A stretch of DNA of 64,000 nt from positions 62,001-126,000 of the forward strand of contig NZ_NGNS01000001.1 in assembly GCF_002165625.1 (NCBI RefSeq), written 5' to 3'. Positions within the stretch are counted from its first letter, which is position 1. Each line of letters starts with the position of its first letter. The stretch is from Neiella marina. Its GTDB lineage: Bacteria > Pseudomonadota > Gammaproteobacteria > Enterobacterales > Neiellaceae. The notes beneath the pieces were generated by a model. It did no database searches, was not told the origin of the DNA, and saw nothing but the letters and a program-made list of their open reading frames with translations. Shown here in pieces: positions 8,705 to 18,530 of the stretch. Both the position numbers and the translations under genes were made by a program.

Positions 8705-8714
8705 CTTGGCCTTA

Positions 8715-9053
8715 TTAGCCCGCTAACTCGTCAGTTTTTGCAGCCATCACAAAGTCATTGTTGTGCAACCCTTTAATCTTGTGAGTCCACCAAGTTACCG
8801 TCACCTTGCCCCACTCGGTTAAAATCGCTGGATGATGGCCATGTTGCTCAGCCAAATCGCCAACTTGATTGGAAAATGTCATTGCTTGGACAAAATTGTT
8901 AAAGCTAAATTGGCGCTGTAACTTCAGTACCGCGTGATCATCAATTACCTGCCACTGCGGCACCGCAGCAGATAGTGCCGGCATTTGTTCCTTGGTTACC
9001 CGGGGAGCATCAGCACGGCATGCTTCGCAACTTTGTTGAGCCAGCTCAGTCAT
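8715..9053 (-). CDS. phhB: Pterin-4a-carbinolamine dehydratase
   Basis: Recycles the pterin cofactor of phenylalanine hydroxylase by dehydrating 4a-hydroxytetrahydrobiopterin. The 112-residue protein has the family signature: a histidine cluster [20 protein letters not shown] with the catalytic His pair, then [20 protein letters not shown]. An N-terminal extension with two cysteines ([13 protein letters not shown]) is common in gammaproteobacterial members. The usual partner phhA is not in the window, so the gene appears to stand alone. In some bacteria this protein works with molybdopterin or aromatic hydroxylase systems, so the biological partner remains open. Confidence 0.93.
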   Translation of the reverse strand: MTELAQQSCEACRADAPRVTKEQMPALSAAVPQWQVIDDHAVLKLQRQFSFNNFVQAMTFSNQVGDLAEQHGHHPAILTEWGKVTVTWWTHKIKGLHNNDFVMAAKTDELAG

Positions 9054-9125
9054 GGTTATTTCCCTTATTTGTCATTGTCGTTGTCAATGTTGCTAACGTC
9101 GTACTAAGACTAGTCGATCAGGCAA

Positions 9126-9153
9126 ATAAAAAGGGCTGCCATCAGGCAGCCCC
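9126..9153 (-). terminator. Intrinsic terminator after transketolase
   Basis: On the minus strand, stem GGGCTGCC / GGCAGCCC (plus-strand 9133-9140 and 9145-9152) with a 4-nt loop is followed by a T-rich tract. It ends the tal-tkt transcript 21 nt beyond the tkt stop codon. Confidence 0.9.
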
Positions 9154-9174
9154 TTCACAACATATGTTCGCCGA

Positions 9175-11166
9175 TTACAGACTGGTTGCGGCTTCCACAA
9201 CTGCTTCTGCAGTGATGTTGAAGTGCTTGAACAGATCACCGGCAGGGGCTGACTCACCATAAGTGGTCATGCCAACAACTTTGCCACCTAGGCCAACGTA
9301 CTTCCACCAGAAGTCAACGTGTAACGCTTCAACTGCTACACGCTTGGTGACAGCAGCTGGCAACACAGACTCTTTGTATGCTGCATCTTGGGCATCAAAT
9401 ACCGAGGTACATGGCATCGACACAACGCGAACCGCTTTGCCCTGCTCCTTCAATGTTGCCGCAGCATTAACAGCCAACTCAACTTCAGAGCCAGTGGCGA
9501 TCAGAATGATTTCTGGCGCGCTGTCAGAGTCAACCAAGACATAACCACCTTTGGCGGCAGCTGCTTGCTGTTCTGCAGAGCGAGCCATTGGTGCCAAACC
9601 TTGACGAGATAAAACCAAAGCGGTTGGACCATCAGTTTTCTCAACACCTGATTTCCAAGCCACACCGGTTTCAAACTCATCACATGGGCGCCAAGTGTCC
9701 AAGTTAGGCGTGTTACGCATATTGGCTACTTGCTCAACTGGCTGATGCGTTGGGCCATCTTCACCCAGACCAATAGAGTCGTGAGTATAAACGTGAACCA
9801 AGCGCTTCTTCATCAACGCCGCCATACGCAGTGCATTGCGAGCATATTCCATGAAGACCAGGAAGGTTGCACCGTAAGGGATAAAGCCACCGTGTAGAGC
9901 CAAACCATTCATGATGGCGCTCATACCAAATTCGCGAACCCCATAGTGCAGGTAGTTACCTGCAGCATCTTCGCCAGTGATAGACTTTGATGACTTGTGG
10001 AAGGTCAGGTTAGATGGTGCCAAATCAGCCGAGCCACCGAGCAATTCCGGCAATTCTGCACCAATCACGTCAAGTACGTTTTGTGACGCTTTGCGCGAAG
10101 CAACTTTATTTGCCTCAGCGTTAAACTTGGCCAGCATCTCAGTGGAAACTTGTTCCCAGTTAGCAGGCAAATCGCCAGCTGCACGACGCTTCAGTTCAGC
10201 TGCTTCTGCAGGGTACTGAGCGGCATACGCTTCAAACAAAGCGTTCCAAGCAGTTTCTTTTTCAGCACCGGCATCGAGGGCATTCCAGCCTGAGTAAATA
10301 TCAGCAGGAACTTCGAAGTCACCGTACTTCCAACCCAAAGCTTCTTTCGATGCTTTGATTTCATCTGCACCCAATGGCGCACCGTGACAGTCGTGGCTGC
10401 CAGCTTTGTTTGGTGAGCCAAAACCAATCACGGTTTTGCAGCAAATCAGAGTTGGTTTTTCACTATCACGCTGAGCCAGCTTAATGGCTGCCGCGACCGC
10501 TTCTGGATCGTGACCATCAACATTCTCGATCACTTGCCAACCGTAAGCACGGAAACGAGCAGGAGTGTCATCGGTAAACCAGCCTTCTACTTCACCATCA
10601 ATGGAGATGCCATTGTCATCGTAGAACGCAACCAATTTGCCGAGTTTCAAGGTGCCAGCCAGAGAACATACTTCGTGAGAAATACCTTCCATCATGCAGC
10701 CATCACCCAAGAAGCAATAGGTGTAGTGGTCAACAACATCAAAGTCAGGCTTATTGAAGTTTGCCGCCAGAATCTTTTCTGCTGCGGCAAAACCAACTGC
10801 ATTGGCAATACCCTGGCCCAGAGGACCTGTGGTTGTCTCAATGCCTGGCGCATAGCCGTACTCTGGGTGACCAGCAGTGCGAGAATGCAACTGACGGAAT
10901 TGCTTGAGATCATCGAGGCTCAAGTCATAGCCGCTTAAGTGCAGCAAGCTATAAATCAGCATGGAGCCGTGGCCGTTTGAGAGCACAAAACGGTCGCGGT
11001 TGAACCAGTCTGGATTGCTTGGGTTGTGGTTGAGGAAGTCGTTCCACAACACTTCAGCAATGTCAGCCATACCCATTGGTGCACCAGGGTGACCTGAGTT
11101 GGCTTTTTGCACTCCATCCATACTCAGGGCGCGGATGGCGTTCGCTAAATCTTTACGGGATTGCAT
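9175..11166 (-). CDS. tkt: Transketolase
   Basis: Thiamine-diphosphate enzyme of the non-oxidative pentose phosphate pathway; transfers two-carbon ketol units between sugar phosphates. The 663-residue protein shows the N-terminal motif [20 protein letters not shown], the thiamine-binding motif [20 protein letters not shown] with Asp and the downstream Asn ([10 protein letters not shown]), the catalytic-histidine region around [12 protein letters not shown], and the pyrimidine domain [18 protein letters not shown]. Length equals E. coli TktA. It lies 9 nt downstream of transaldolase, so the two are surely co-transcribed. The pair can make an integrated route for pentose and erythrose phosphates, linked to the aromatic and nucleotide genes elsewhere in the window. 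Confidence 0.98.
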   Translation of the reverse strand: MQSRKDLANAIRALSMDGVQKANSGHPGAPMGMADIAEVLWNDFLNHNPSNPDWFNRDRFVLSNGHGSMLIYSLLHLSGYDLSLDDLKQFRQLHSRTAGHPEYGYAPGIETTTGPLGQGIANAVGFAAAEKILAANFNKPDFDVVDHYTYCFLGDGCMMEGISHEVCSLAGTLKLGKLVAFYDDNGISIDGEVEGWFTDDTPARFRAYGWQVIENVDGHDPEAVAAAIKLAQRDSEKPTLICCKTVIGFGSPNKAGSHDCHGAPLGADEIKASKEALGWKYGDFEVPADIYSGWNALDAGAEKETAWNALFEAYAAQYPAEAAELKRRAAGDLPANWEQVSTEMLAKFNAEANKVASRKASQNVLDVIGAELPELLGGSADLAPSNLTFHKSSKSITGEDAAGNYLHYGVREFGMSAIMNGLALHGGFIPYGATFLVFMEYARNALRMAALMKKRLVHVYTHDSIGLGEDGPTHQPVEQVANMRNTPNLDTWRPCDEFETGVAWKSGVEKTDGPTALVLSRQGLAPMARSAEQQAAAAKGGYVLVDSDSAPEIILIATGSEVELAVNAAATLKEQGKAVRVVSMPCTSVFDAQDAAYKESVLPAAVTKRVAVEALHVDFWWKYVGLGGKVVGMTTYGESAPAGDLFKHFNITAEAVVEAATSL

Positions 11167-11175
11167 GAGAACCTC

Positions 11176-12141
11176 TTATCTTACTGCTTGAATTCCGGCC
11201 AGCAGTTTGTCTTCCATTATGCCTTGATCCACGGTGAAGCCTCGGATACCTTCAGCCAACTTCTCAGTTGCCATGGCATCTTCGTTATGACCCCAGCGGA
11301 ACTCAGCTTCTGTCATTAATGAAGGCTTCTCTTGACTGGCCGCAACCGGAGTGAGCGCAGTTTCGAGGGTGCCTTCCATGCCTTCCAGCTCTTCCAACAG
11401 CGCAGGGCTGATGGTTAAGCGGTCACAGCCAGCCAACGCAACGATTTCGCCAGCATTACGGAAGCTAGCGCCCATTACGATGGTGTTATAACCATGTTCT
11501 TTATAATATTGGTAAATCTTCGACACACCGATCACGCCAGGCTCTTCAGCCGCCGCATATTCAGTGCCCGGATTTGCTTTTTTGTACCAGTCTAAGATTC
11601 GGCCAACAAACGGCGAAATCAGGTACGCGCCAGCTTCCGCACAAGCACGCGCTTGAGCAAAGCTAAATAGCAGCGTCAGGTTACACTTGATGCCTTCTTT
11701 TTCAAGTTGTTCTGCTGCACGAATGCCTTCCCATGTTGAAGCCAACTTAATCAACACTCGCTCACGGCCAGTGCCAGCTGCTTCATACATGGCAATCAGC
11801 TTGCGAGCTTTGGCGACGCTCGCTTCGGTATCGAATGATAACCGCGCATCGACTTCAGTTGAAACCTTGCCAGGTACTTGTTTGAGGATTTCTTGTCCCA
11901 TGGCAACAATTAGCTTGTCTGCAGCCAGTGCAACAGCTTCTTGATCGTCTTCAGTTTGTTCAGCGGCCCACTTAAGAATGTCATTCAATAGCGGCTGATA
12001 AGTATCCAAAGCCATTGCTTTAAGGATCAAAGACGGGTTAGTCGTCGCATCTTCCGGTTTGAAGCGAGCAATTGCATCAACATCACCGGTGTCTGCAACC
12101 ACAGTCGTCACCTGCTTAAGTTGCTCAAGGATATTTGCCAT
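11176..12141 (-). CDS. tal: Transaldolase
   Basis: Transfers a dihydroxyacetone unit from sedoheptulose 7-phosphate to glyceraldehyde 3-phosphate. The 321-residue product is of the TalB type: [20 protein letters not shown] at the N-terminus, the [10 protein letters not shown] motif, and the Schiff-base Lys132 in [20 protein letters not shown]. The long motif [20 protein letters not shown] follows, then [14 protein letters not shown]. It is the first gene of the tal-tkt operon. A long, hairpin-rich leader lies upstream and may carry the regulation. Confidence 0.98.
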   Translation of the reverse strand: MANILEQLKQVTTVVADTGDVDAIARFKPEDATTNPSLILKAMALDTYQPLLNDILKWAAEQTEDDQEAVALAADKLIVAMGQEILKQVPGKVSTEVDARLSFDTEASVAKARKLIAMYEAAGTGRERVLIKLASTWEGIRAAEQLEKEGIKCNLTLLFSFAQARACAEAGAYLISPFVGRILDWYKKANPGTEYAAAEEPGVIGVSKIYQYYKEHGYNTIVMGASFRNAGEIVALAGCDRLTISPALLEELEGMEGTLETALTPVAASQEKPSLMTEAEFRWGHNEDAMATEKLAEGIRGFTVDQGIMEDKLLAGIQAVR

Positions 12142-12646
12142 GTGGTCGTCCTACTAAATTTGTTTACTGTTTCTTTTATGAGAGTTTTTGCGCAGTGACA
12201 ACACTGCTCCAGCGACTCCCGCCAATCTGAGAAGCCGGTAGTCAAAACCAATGACTACCAAAATGCCGACTCGGTTTCATTGCAAACCGAATCGCACATC
12301 AATCCATTCACCGTTGAACGAGAGTATTACGATGTCGGCGATTTGCGACATCAAAGGGCGCCTGATCCAAATTCTAACGAGGATCGAAACGGACGCTCAT
12401 TGTACAGCCTTAAAGCCGGATTTCGACTATATATGCGAATAATTGCAATAATTATTTAGCCAAAGAGCCTCTAAACTCGTTCATGGCTAAGGTATGAGAT
12501 TGAAGAAAGGAATTGAATTACTAATTTTGGTTTTGTAGTAACCAATTTCGGCTGTTGTCGATGCAGTTCACAACAACACTCGACACGACAGCAAAAACCC
12601 TAATGCGGCAGGCTCAGTGGGATATCAGTTGATGCTCGGAGTGAAC
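12142..12646 (-). other. 505-nt leader/intergenic region with four tandem hairpins before tal
   Basis: Four consecutive inverted repeats lie upstream of tal. They are 12192-12207 (GCAGTG/CACTGC, 4-nt loop), 12237-12259 (GGTAGTCA/TGACTACC, 7-nt loop), 12267-12294 (11-bp stem, 6-nt loop) and 12331-12352 (GATGTCG/CGACATC, 8-nt loop). The third has a C-A mismatch on the plus strand that becomes a G-U pair in minus-strand RNA, so the structure fits a transcript running toward tal. No T-run follows any hairpin, and no open frame has a ribosome-binding site. The part beyond 12360 is AT-rich and may hold the promoter. I do not recognise a known riboswitch class. Confidence 0.5.
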
Positions 12647-12883
12647 TTACTCAAAATCGATATCGGTTAGAATCTCTGCTGACGACAGGGGTAAAACGCG
12701 ATCACCAATGCGGTTGAGTAAATGGCATTCACCCGCCAACACCGCAATGATTTGCTTACCTTCTTTGTACTCTGCTGGGATGATGGCGCGGCCGCCATCA
12801 CCAACTTGCAACTCCAGAGTTTCATCTCGGAGACGCAGGTCGGCCTCACTAAAAAACAACACGGTTACTTTCAGATTCATCAT
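12647..12883 (-). CDS. TIGR02922 / DUF2375 family small protein
   Basis: A 78-residue protein of a small, uncharacterised family found mainly in Alteromonadales-like bacteria. The pattern seen is a run of beta strands (MNLKVTVLFFSEADLRLRDE), a turn GDGGRAIIPAEYKEGKQIIA, then GECHLLNRIGDRVLPL. I chose the ATG at 12883 because GGTGGG lies just upstream; a neighbouring ATG at 12880 is equally possible, and a longer start at 12901 lacks a good ribosome-binding site. No function is known. It stands alone between the tal leader and the amtB terminator. Confidence 0.75.
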   Translation of the reverse strand: MMNLKVTVLFFSEADLRLRDETLELQVGDGGRAIIPAEYKEGKQIIAVLAGECHLLNRIGDRVLPLSSAEILTDIDFE

Positions 12884-13045
12884 TCGTCCCACCTGCAACA
12901 CGGCCCACTCAACTGACCTAAGCGACTGCCCATGATAATAAATTTGAACTGGTCGATAAATAGACTACCACGCTTTGCAGTGAGATAAACAATGCTCATC
13001 TGCGCTGCAGCGTGGCGATGAGGGTTTAACAAGCGATACTTGTGC

Positions 13046-13072
13046 TTAAAAAAGCCGGGTGAAACCCGGCTT
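13046..13072 (-). terminator. Intrinsic terminator after amtB
   Basis: Minus-strand hairpin AGCCGGGT / ACCCGGCT (plus-strand 13053-13060 and 13064-13071) with a 3-nt loop, followed on the minus strand by TTTTT. It ends the glnK-amtB transcript. Confidence 0.92.
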
Positions 13073-13092
13073 ATGTATTAACGCGAAATTCA

Positions 13093-14382
13093 CTAAAGAT
13101 CGTAACCGCGCTCATCATGAAGCACTAAATCCAATCCTTGAGTTTCCTCGTCGGCAGTGACACGAAGATCAACAAATACACTAACCAGCTTGAGCAAAAT
13201 CCAAGTCACCACAGCGGTGTAAACAAACGTCGCCACGACACCTGTGGCTTGAACCACAAACTGCGATCCAATGGTCATACCTTCAGCCAAGCCCTGACCA
13301 CTGAAAATACCCAATTCGGCAGAAGCAAAGACTGCTGCTAGCAGTGTGCCCAAAATACCGCCAACACCGTGCACCGGGAAGACGTCGAGGGAATCATCAA
13401 TTTTCAGTTTGCGTTTAATCAGCTGAGTGGCGTAATAACAAACGACACCAGCGCTCAGACCAATGACCAAGGCACCCATCGGGCCAACGAAACCTGAAGC
13501 AGGAGTAATGGTACCTAAACCTGCAACCATACCAGTCACGATCCCCAACACAGACGGCTTACCATACTTAATCCATTCCATCGCCATCCAAGCCAATGAG
13601 CCCGCAGCGGCTGAAATATGAGTGACTGTCATGGCCATCGCAGCATCACCGTTGGCGGCTAGCGCCGAACCACCGTTGAAGCCAAACCAACCAACCCAAA
13701 GCATACCCGCACCACACACTGTCATCGTGAGATTGTGCGGCGGCATAGGTTGAGTTGGAAACCCTTTACGTGGCCCCAGAACCAGAGCGGCAACTAATGC
13801 TGCAACACCTGCGGTAATGTGGACCACAGTACCACCGGCGAAATCGAGTAACCCCATCTCACCTAACCAACCGCCACCCCAGACCCAATGGGTAACAGGC
13901 GCATAAACAGCCAACAGCCACAAAGATGAGAAAATCACCACGGCCGAAAAGCGCATGCGCTCAGCAAATCCACCAATGATCAGCGCAGGCGTAATGATCG
14001 CAAAGGTCATTTGGAATAGCGCAAACAGAGATGCGGGAATGTCGCCATTTAAAGCCTGTTCGGTCAAACCGGCAAAGAATACATGGTCGAAAGCACCAAC
14101 CAGACCGTTGCTCGCTTCACCGAAGGCCATGGTGTAACCCACCAGCAACCACAAAATCGAGGCAATACAAGCAATTGCAAAGCATTGCATCAAGACTGAA
14201 AGAATATTCTTCGAACGCACCAAGCCGCCGTAAAACAGCGCCAATCCTGGCAGCGTCATGAACAGCACGAGTGCTGTAGAGGTTAGAATCCAAGCTGTGT
14301 TGCCGCCGTTAAGAGCGTCTTCCGCTCGCGCAACACCAGAGATACTCATGAGCGCACAGGCCCACAAAGCAAATTTCAACAT
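13093..14382 (-). CDS. amtB: Ammonium transporter AmtB
   Basis: Inner-membrane ammonium channel/transporter of the Amt/Rh family. The 429-residue product begins with a signal peptide (MLKFALWACALMSISGVARA), then shows eleven predicted membrane helices. The pore histidines are present in FAGGTVVHITAGVAALVAAL and DVFPVHGVGGILGTLLAA, and the Phe-gate region is recognisable. I set the start at 14382 because it matches the mature AmtB N-terminus and has AGGAA about 8 nt upstream; the frame stays open further but only overlaps glnK. It lies 31 nt after glnK, the classic glnK-amtB pair in which GlnK plugs the channel when nitrogen is plentiful. Confidence 0.97.
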   Translation of the reverse strand: MLKFALWACALMSISGVARAEDALNGGNTAWILTSTALVLFMTLPGLALFYGGLVRSKNILSVLMQCFAIACIASILWLLVGYTMAFGEASNGLVGAFDHVFFAGLTEQALNGDIPASLFALFQMTFAIITPALIIGGFAERMRFSAVVIFSSLWLLAVYAPVTHWVWGGGWLGEMGLLDFAGGTVVHITAGVAALVAALVLGPRKGFPTQPMPPHNLTMTVCGAGMLWVGWFGFNGGSALAANGDAAMAMTVTHISAAAGSLAWMAMEWIKYGKPSVLGIVTGMVAGLGTITPASGFVGPMGALVIGLSAGVVCYYATQLIKRKLKIDDSLDVFPVHGVGGILGTLLAAVFASAELGIFSGQGLAEGMTIGSQFVVQATGVVATFVYTAVVTWILLKLVSVFVDLRVTADEETQGLDLVLHDERGYDL

Positions 14383-14413
14383 GATTAGGTTCCTATAATT
14401 ATTTGCAGCGCGA

Positions 14414-15131
<718 letters not shown>

Positions 15132-17438
15132 ATGTCGATTCGCTACAAACCACCCTTTGTCAGTTTACGTTGGCAGGTTGCCACCGTACTCATCGTATCC
15201 AGTGCCATTGCGGTACTGGCGTTAATGCTGTGGTCGGCGTCAGAAAGCAAACAAGAACTCAATCGACGGATATTGCTCGAACAGCAACACCTCATTGCTG
15301 AACTGAGAAACACATCCAAACAGGGCTTTCATATTCTCGAGGAGCGAGCCCGGCAGCTAGAGGCTGTCCTACCTTTAGTACCCAGCGAGCAATCATTGGA
15401 GCACTTAGCAGATAGCTTCAATGCCACCATTATCGATTCATCAGGCAGTTTGTTAGCAGGCCCCGCCCCACCCGCCGACAGCAAAGCTCAGCAATGGCAA
15501 CAAGCATTGCTAGCTAACGGTGGTGAATATCGCCGTTGGCATTGTCAGCAACAATGTGAATTACAGTACTTTTCTGTCCATGACTCGGAAGCGGCAAAAC
15601 TAACCATTCAACGGATTGGCATTAATGATTTGATGGAGAAACTAGACATCGCTCATTCAGCGAATTTGTGGCTGGTAGCTCCCGAGGGTGAGTCACTGCA
15701 ACTTTTTTACCAAACAGCAGCAATTCCTCCCCAATTCACCGCCAGTAAAGGCAACCCACCCTTACCACCGGAGTTTGTTCTAGTGGGAAAACACCGACCA
15801 CAAGCTATGTGGCGTTGGCCGTTACAAAATGACGGTACGCCAGCCGAGTTGTGGGTCGCAATGCCAACGCAACAATCCATTACTGACGTTGAGCAAGTGT
15901 GGCTGAAGACTACAACGTACATCGTTGTAACGCTGACGATCTGCTGTGCGATGGCAATTGGGTTGATTTGGCGACCATTACTACGATTGAGTCGACAAGC
16001 GCGGCAACTGCCTCTGCTAGCCACCGCTAACCAATCCATTCGTTCCCCGCGTCACCGATTTTTGCGCGACGAATCGCACCTTTTTGCGACCGCTAGCCAG
16101 GAGTTGGCAGAGAAACTAAAAGCCCAACGCCAGCGGTTATTGCAGCAAACCCATGAGCTCAAACGCTTGGTCCAACACGATCAATTGACGGGGTTGAATA
16201 ATCGCTCCATGTTCGAGCAATCATTGCAACAAACCCTTGGCCAGCTTGGACGCCACATCCAGTCACTTGCCATTATGTTCATGGACTTGAACAAGTTTAA
16301 GGTCATCAATGACACTATGGGTCATGATCACGGTGATCGTTTGTTACAACAAGTTGCGATGCGACTGGCCGGAGCAATTCGAAAAAGTGACGTGCTAGCG
16401 CGCTTCGGTGGTGATGAGTTTGTAATTCTACTACCCGAACCAGGAGGCCAGCATCAATTGCAGTTACTCGCCGATAAATTGATTGATAGCGTGGTCGAAC
16501 CTATTCAACTCAGCAGCACGACAGTGCAAGTCGGGCTGTCCATCGGTATCACCACTTGCCATGACCCACAGTGCAGTATCAGTCAATTGCTCCGCGAGGC
16601 CGATACTGCTATGTATGCAGCCAAGCACTCGGGCTCCAGCTGCGCGCGCTTTTTCCACTCGTCACTAGACAGCGAAGAACGGCAATTGCAGCAGCTCGAC
16701 AATGCCATCGCAGAAGCCATAAAAGACAACCAATTGCAGCTCCATTATCAACCCATTGTCGAATTAGCCGATGATAATATTGGCCATTATCAAGCGCTTG
16801 TAACTTGGCCAGCGGCGCCCGAAGCAATTCGCAAAGGGCACGATCTGATTCAGCAAATCTCCGATCCGAAGTTACAGCAACAGGCTTCAGAATGGTTGTT
16901 GCGGCAGGTGCTCGACACCTTAGATCGAGTCACCATCAATCAAATGCCAGTGCGCGTTTTTATTCGCGCAGCAGACTGCAATCCAGAGTTGCTGCGGCAA
17001 CTAGTGCTGTGCTGTCGCCGTGATGCCAGTGTCGCTAACCGGCTCGGTTTACTGATCGACGAACAAGACTACATTGACCAGTTCATTCACACTCAGATGG
17101 AGCTCAGTGTGCTATATCAAGCCGGCGTCGCCATCGGCCTAGACGGTTTTGGCAATAGTCTTGGTGCTCTCAATCAATTATCCCAAATGCCGCCCAAGTT
17201 GGTTCGTCTGGACGGCAAGTTTTGCAATGGCGTATCACTACAAAATGGCTTCACTCAGTCTTTGATATTGATGCTCCACAAACTCAATATTCAAGTGGTC
17301 GCATCAGATGTAGAAACGCTAGAGCAGCGTCGCCAGTTACAGCAACTGCATTGCGATTTTGGTCAGGGCCCCCTGTTGGCTCAGTTGTTGTCCGAGCACA
17401 AATTGGTGTCAAACCACACGACAAGCTCTCACCATTAA
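15132..17438 (+). CDS. Membrane GGDEF-EAL protein, EAL domain degenerate
   Basis: A 768-residue inner-membrane signalling protein. One membrane helix (about 15-34), a periplasmic sensor region (35-258), a second helix (260-281), a HAMP-like linker, a GGDEF domain (about 345-505) and a C-terminal EAL-like domain (about 515-755). The GGDEF domain looks active: DQLTGLNNRSMF, MFMDLNKFKVINDTMGHDHG, and RFGGDEFVILLPEP with GGDEF at 426-430; an RxxD inhibitory site (RKSD, 417-420) lies five residues upstream. The EAL domain has lost its catalytic motifs: ALVTW replaces EALLRW and LDGFG replaces IDDFG. So it probably makes cyclic di-GMP and does not break it down; the EAL part may bind ligand or partner. 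The sensed signal is unknown. Confidence 0.87.
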   Translation: MSIRYKPPFVSLRWQVATVLIVSSAIAVLALMLWSASESKQELNRRILLEQQHLIAELRNTSKQGFHILEERARQLEAVLPLVPSEQSLEHLADSFNATIIDSSGSLLAGPAPPADSKAQQWQQALLANGGEYRRWHCQQQCELQYFSVHDSEAAKLTIQRIGINDLMEKLDIAHSANLWLVAPEGESLQLFYQTAAIPPQFTASKGNPPLPPEFVLVGKHRPQAMWRWPLQNDGTPAELWVAMPTQQSITDVEQVWLKTTTYIVVTLTICCAMAIGLIWRPLLRLSRQARQLPLLATANQSIRSPRHRFLRDESHLFATASQELAEKLKAQRQRLLQQTHELKRLVQHDQLTGLNNRSMFEQSLQQTLGQLGRHIQSLAIMFMDLNKFKVINDTMGHDHGDRLLQQVAMRLAGAIRKSDVLARFGGDEFVILLPEPGGQHQLQLLADKLIDSVVEPIQLSSTTVQVGLSIGITTCHDPQCSISQLLREADTAMYAAKHSGSSCARFFHSSLDSEERQLQQLDNAIAEAIKDNQLQLHYQPIVELADDNIGHYQALVTWPAAPEAIRKGHDLIQQISDPKLQQQASEWLLRQVLDTLDRVTINQMPVRVFIRAADCNPELLRQLVLCCRRDASVANRLGLLIDEQDYIDQFIHTQMELSVLYQAGVAIGLDGFGNSLGALNQLSQMPPKLVRLDGKFCNGVSLQNGFTQSLILMLHKLNIQVVASDVETLEQRRQLQQLHCDFGQGPLLAQLLSEHKLVSNHTTSSHH

Positions 17439-17507
17439 TTTGCTTTACCGCTGAGCACGGCTAAAATGCCGACCGCGATTCCATCCAGATCTAAATAGAG
17501 GCAATTC

Positions 17508-18383
17508 ATGGCCTGGCTTCAACTTCGAGTCAATGCGACGGCAGCATCAGCTGAATCAATCGGTGATGCAATGAGCGAGTGTGGCGCACTATCGGTGACA
17601 TTCCTCGATTCTAAAGACACTCCAATCTTTGAACCTCTTCCCGGTGAAACCAGACTCTGGGGCGAAACCGATGTGATGGGCTTATGGCAAGCCAACGCTG
17701 ATATGGATGTAGCACTTCATCTACTACAGCAGCAATTTGGCCAACTCACCTACAAAATGGAAGCGCTCGAGGATAAAGATTGGGAACGGGCTTGGATGGA
17801 CAACTTTAAACCCATGAAATTTGGCAACCGCCTTTGGGTTTGTCCGAGCTGGTGTGACGTTCCTGAACCCGATGCTGTCAATGTCATGCTCGACCCCGGC
17901 TTAGCATTTGGTACCGGAACTCATCCCACAACAGCATTGTGTCTGGCGTGGCTTGATGGCCTCGACCTGCACGGAAAAACTGTTATTGATTACGGCTGTG
18001 GCTCCGGCATTCTTGCCGTTGCAGCGCTGAAACTGGGTGCCACTCGAGTCATCGGAATCGATATTGACCCGCAAGCAATTCAGGCATCGCAAGCCAATGC
18101 TGAACGCAACGAGGTGGCCGACAAGCTGGAATTGCATCTTGCTGGCGAAGCTGAGCTGCCGGCAGCAGATGTGCTGGTTGCCAACATTCTTGCTGGGCCT
18201 TTGCAGCAATTGGCATCGACCATCGCAGATCTCGTCAAACCAAGCGGACTTTTGGCGCTATCCGGACTATTGCTTGAGCAAGAAACGAGTGTCAAACAAG
18301 CTTACCAAGATCAGTTCAATTCGCTGCAAGTTGTCGAACAGGAACAGTGGATGCGCATTAGCGGCATAAAAAGAAATCGCTAG
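17508..18383 (+). CDS. prmA: Ribosomal protein L11 methyltransferase
   Basis: SAM-dependent methyltransferase that trimethylates ribosomal protein L11. The 291-residue protein has the substrate-recognition N-domain ([20 protein letters not shown]), the linker with [19 protein letters not shown], the cofactor motif [20 protein letters not shown], and the NPPF-like motif as [23 protein letters not shown] before the SAM motif is also typical. It heads the conserved prmA-dusB-fis run. Confidence 0.97.
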   Translation: MAWLQLRVNATAASAESIGDAMSECGALSVTFLDSKDTPIFEPLPGETRLWGETDVMGLWQANADMDVALHLLQQQFGQLTYKMEALEDKDWERAWMDNFKPMKFGNRLWVCPSWCDVPEPDAVNVMLDPGLAFGTGTHPTTALCLAWLDGLDLHGKTVIDYGCGSGILAVAALKLGATRVIGIDIDPQAIQASQANAERNEVADKLELHLAGEAELPAADVLVANILAGPLQQLASTIADLVKPSGLLALSGLLLEQETSVKQAYQDQFNSLQVVEQEQWMRISGIKRNR

Positions 18384-18469
18384 AACCGCCATTATCGCGA
18401 CAAGTTCACCTCATTTTGCGTCAGCGCAAAGCACATTCTTTGAACTAGCAATTGGTACACTATTTAACC

Positions 18470-18507
18470 TTTTCAGCCGCTCAAAAAGGGCGTAATATAG
18501 CCGCCCC
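18470..18507 (+). promoter_or_regulatory. Candidate dusB-fis promoter with GC-rich discriminator
   Basis: TAATAT at 18493-18498 is preceded 17 nt upstream by a weak TTTTCA and followed at once by AGCCGCCCC, a GC-rich discriminator. In E. coli the dusB-fis promoter has the same GC-rich discriminator and is under stringent and growth-rate control. The -35 is weak, so the assignment is moderate. Confidence 0.5.
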
Positions 18508-18530
18508 TTGGCAGTGATTGGTGATTTTTC

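Noticed and set aside
10510-10938. Open frame of 142 codons on the plus strand
   Set aside because: It is antisense to transketolase, with no start signal and no family resemblance.
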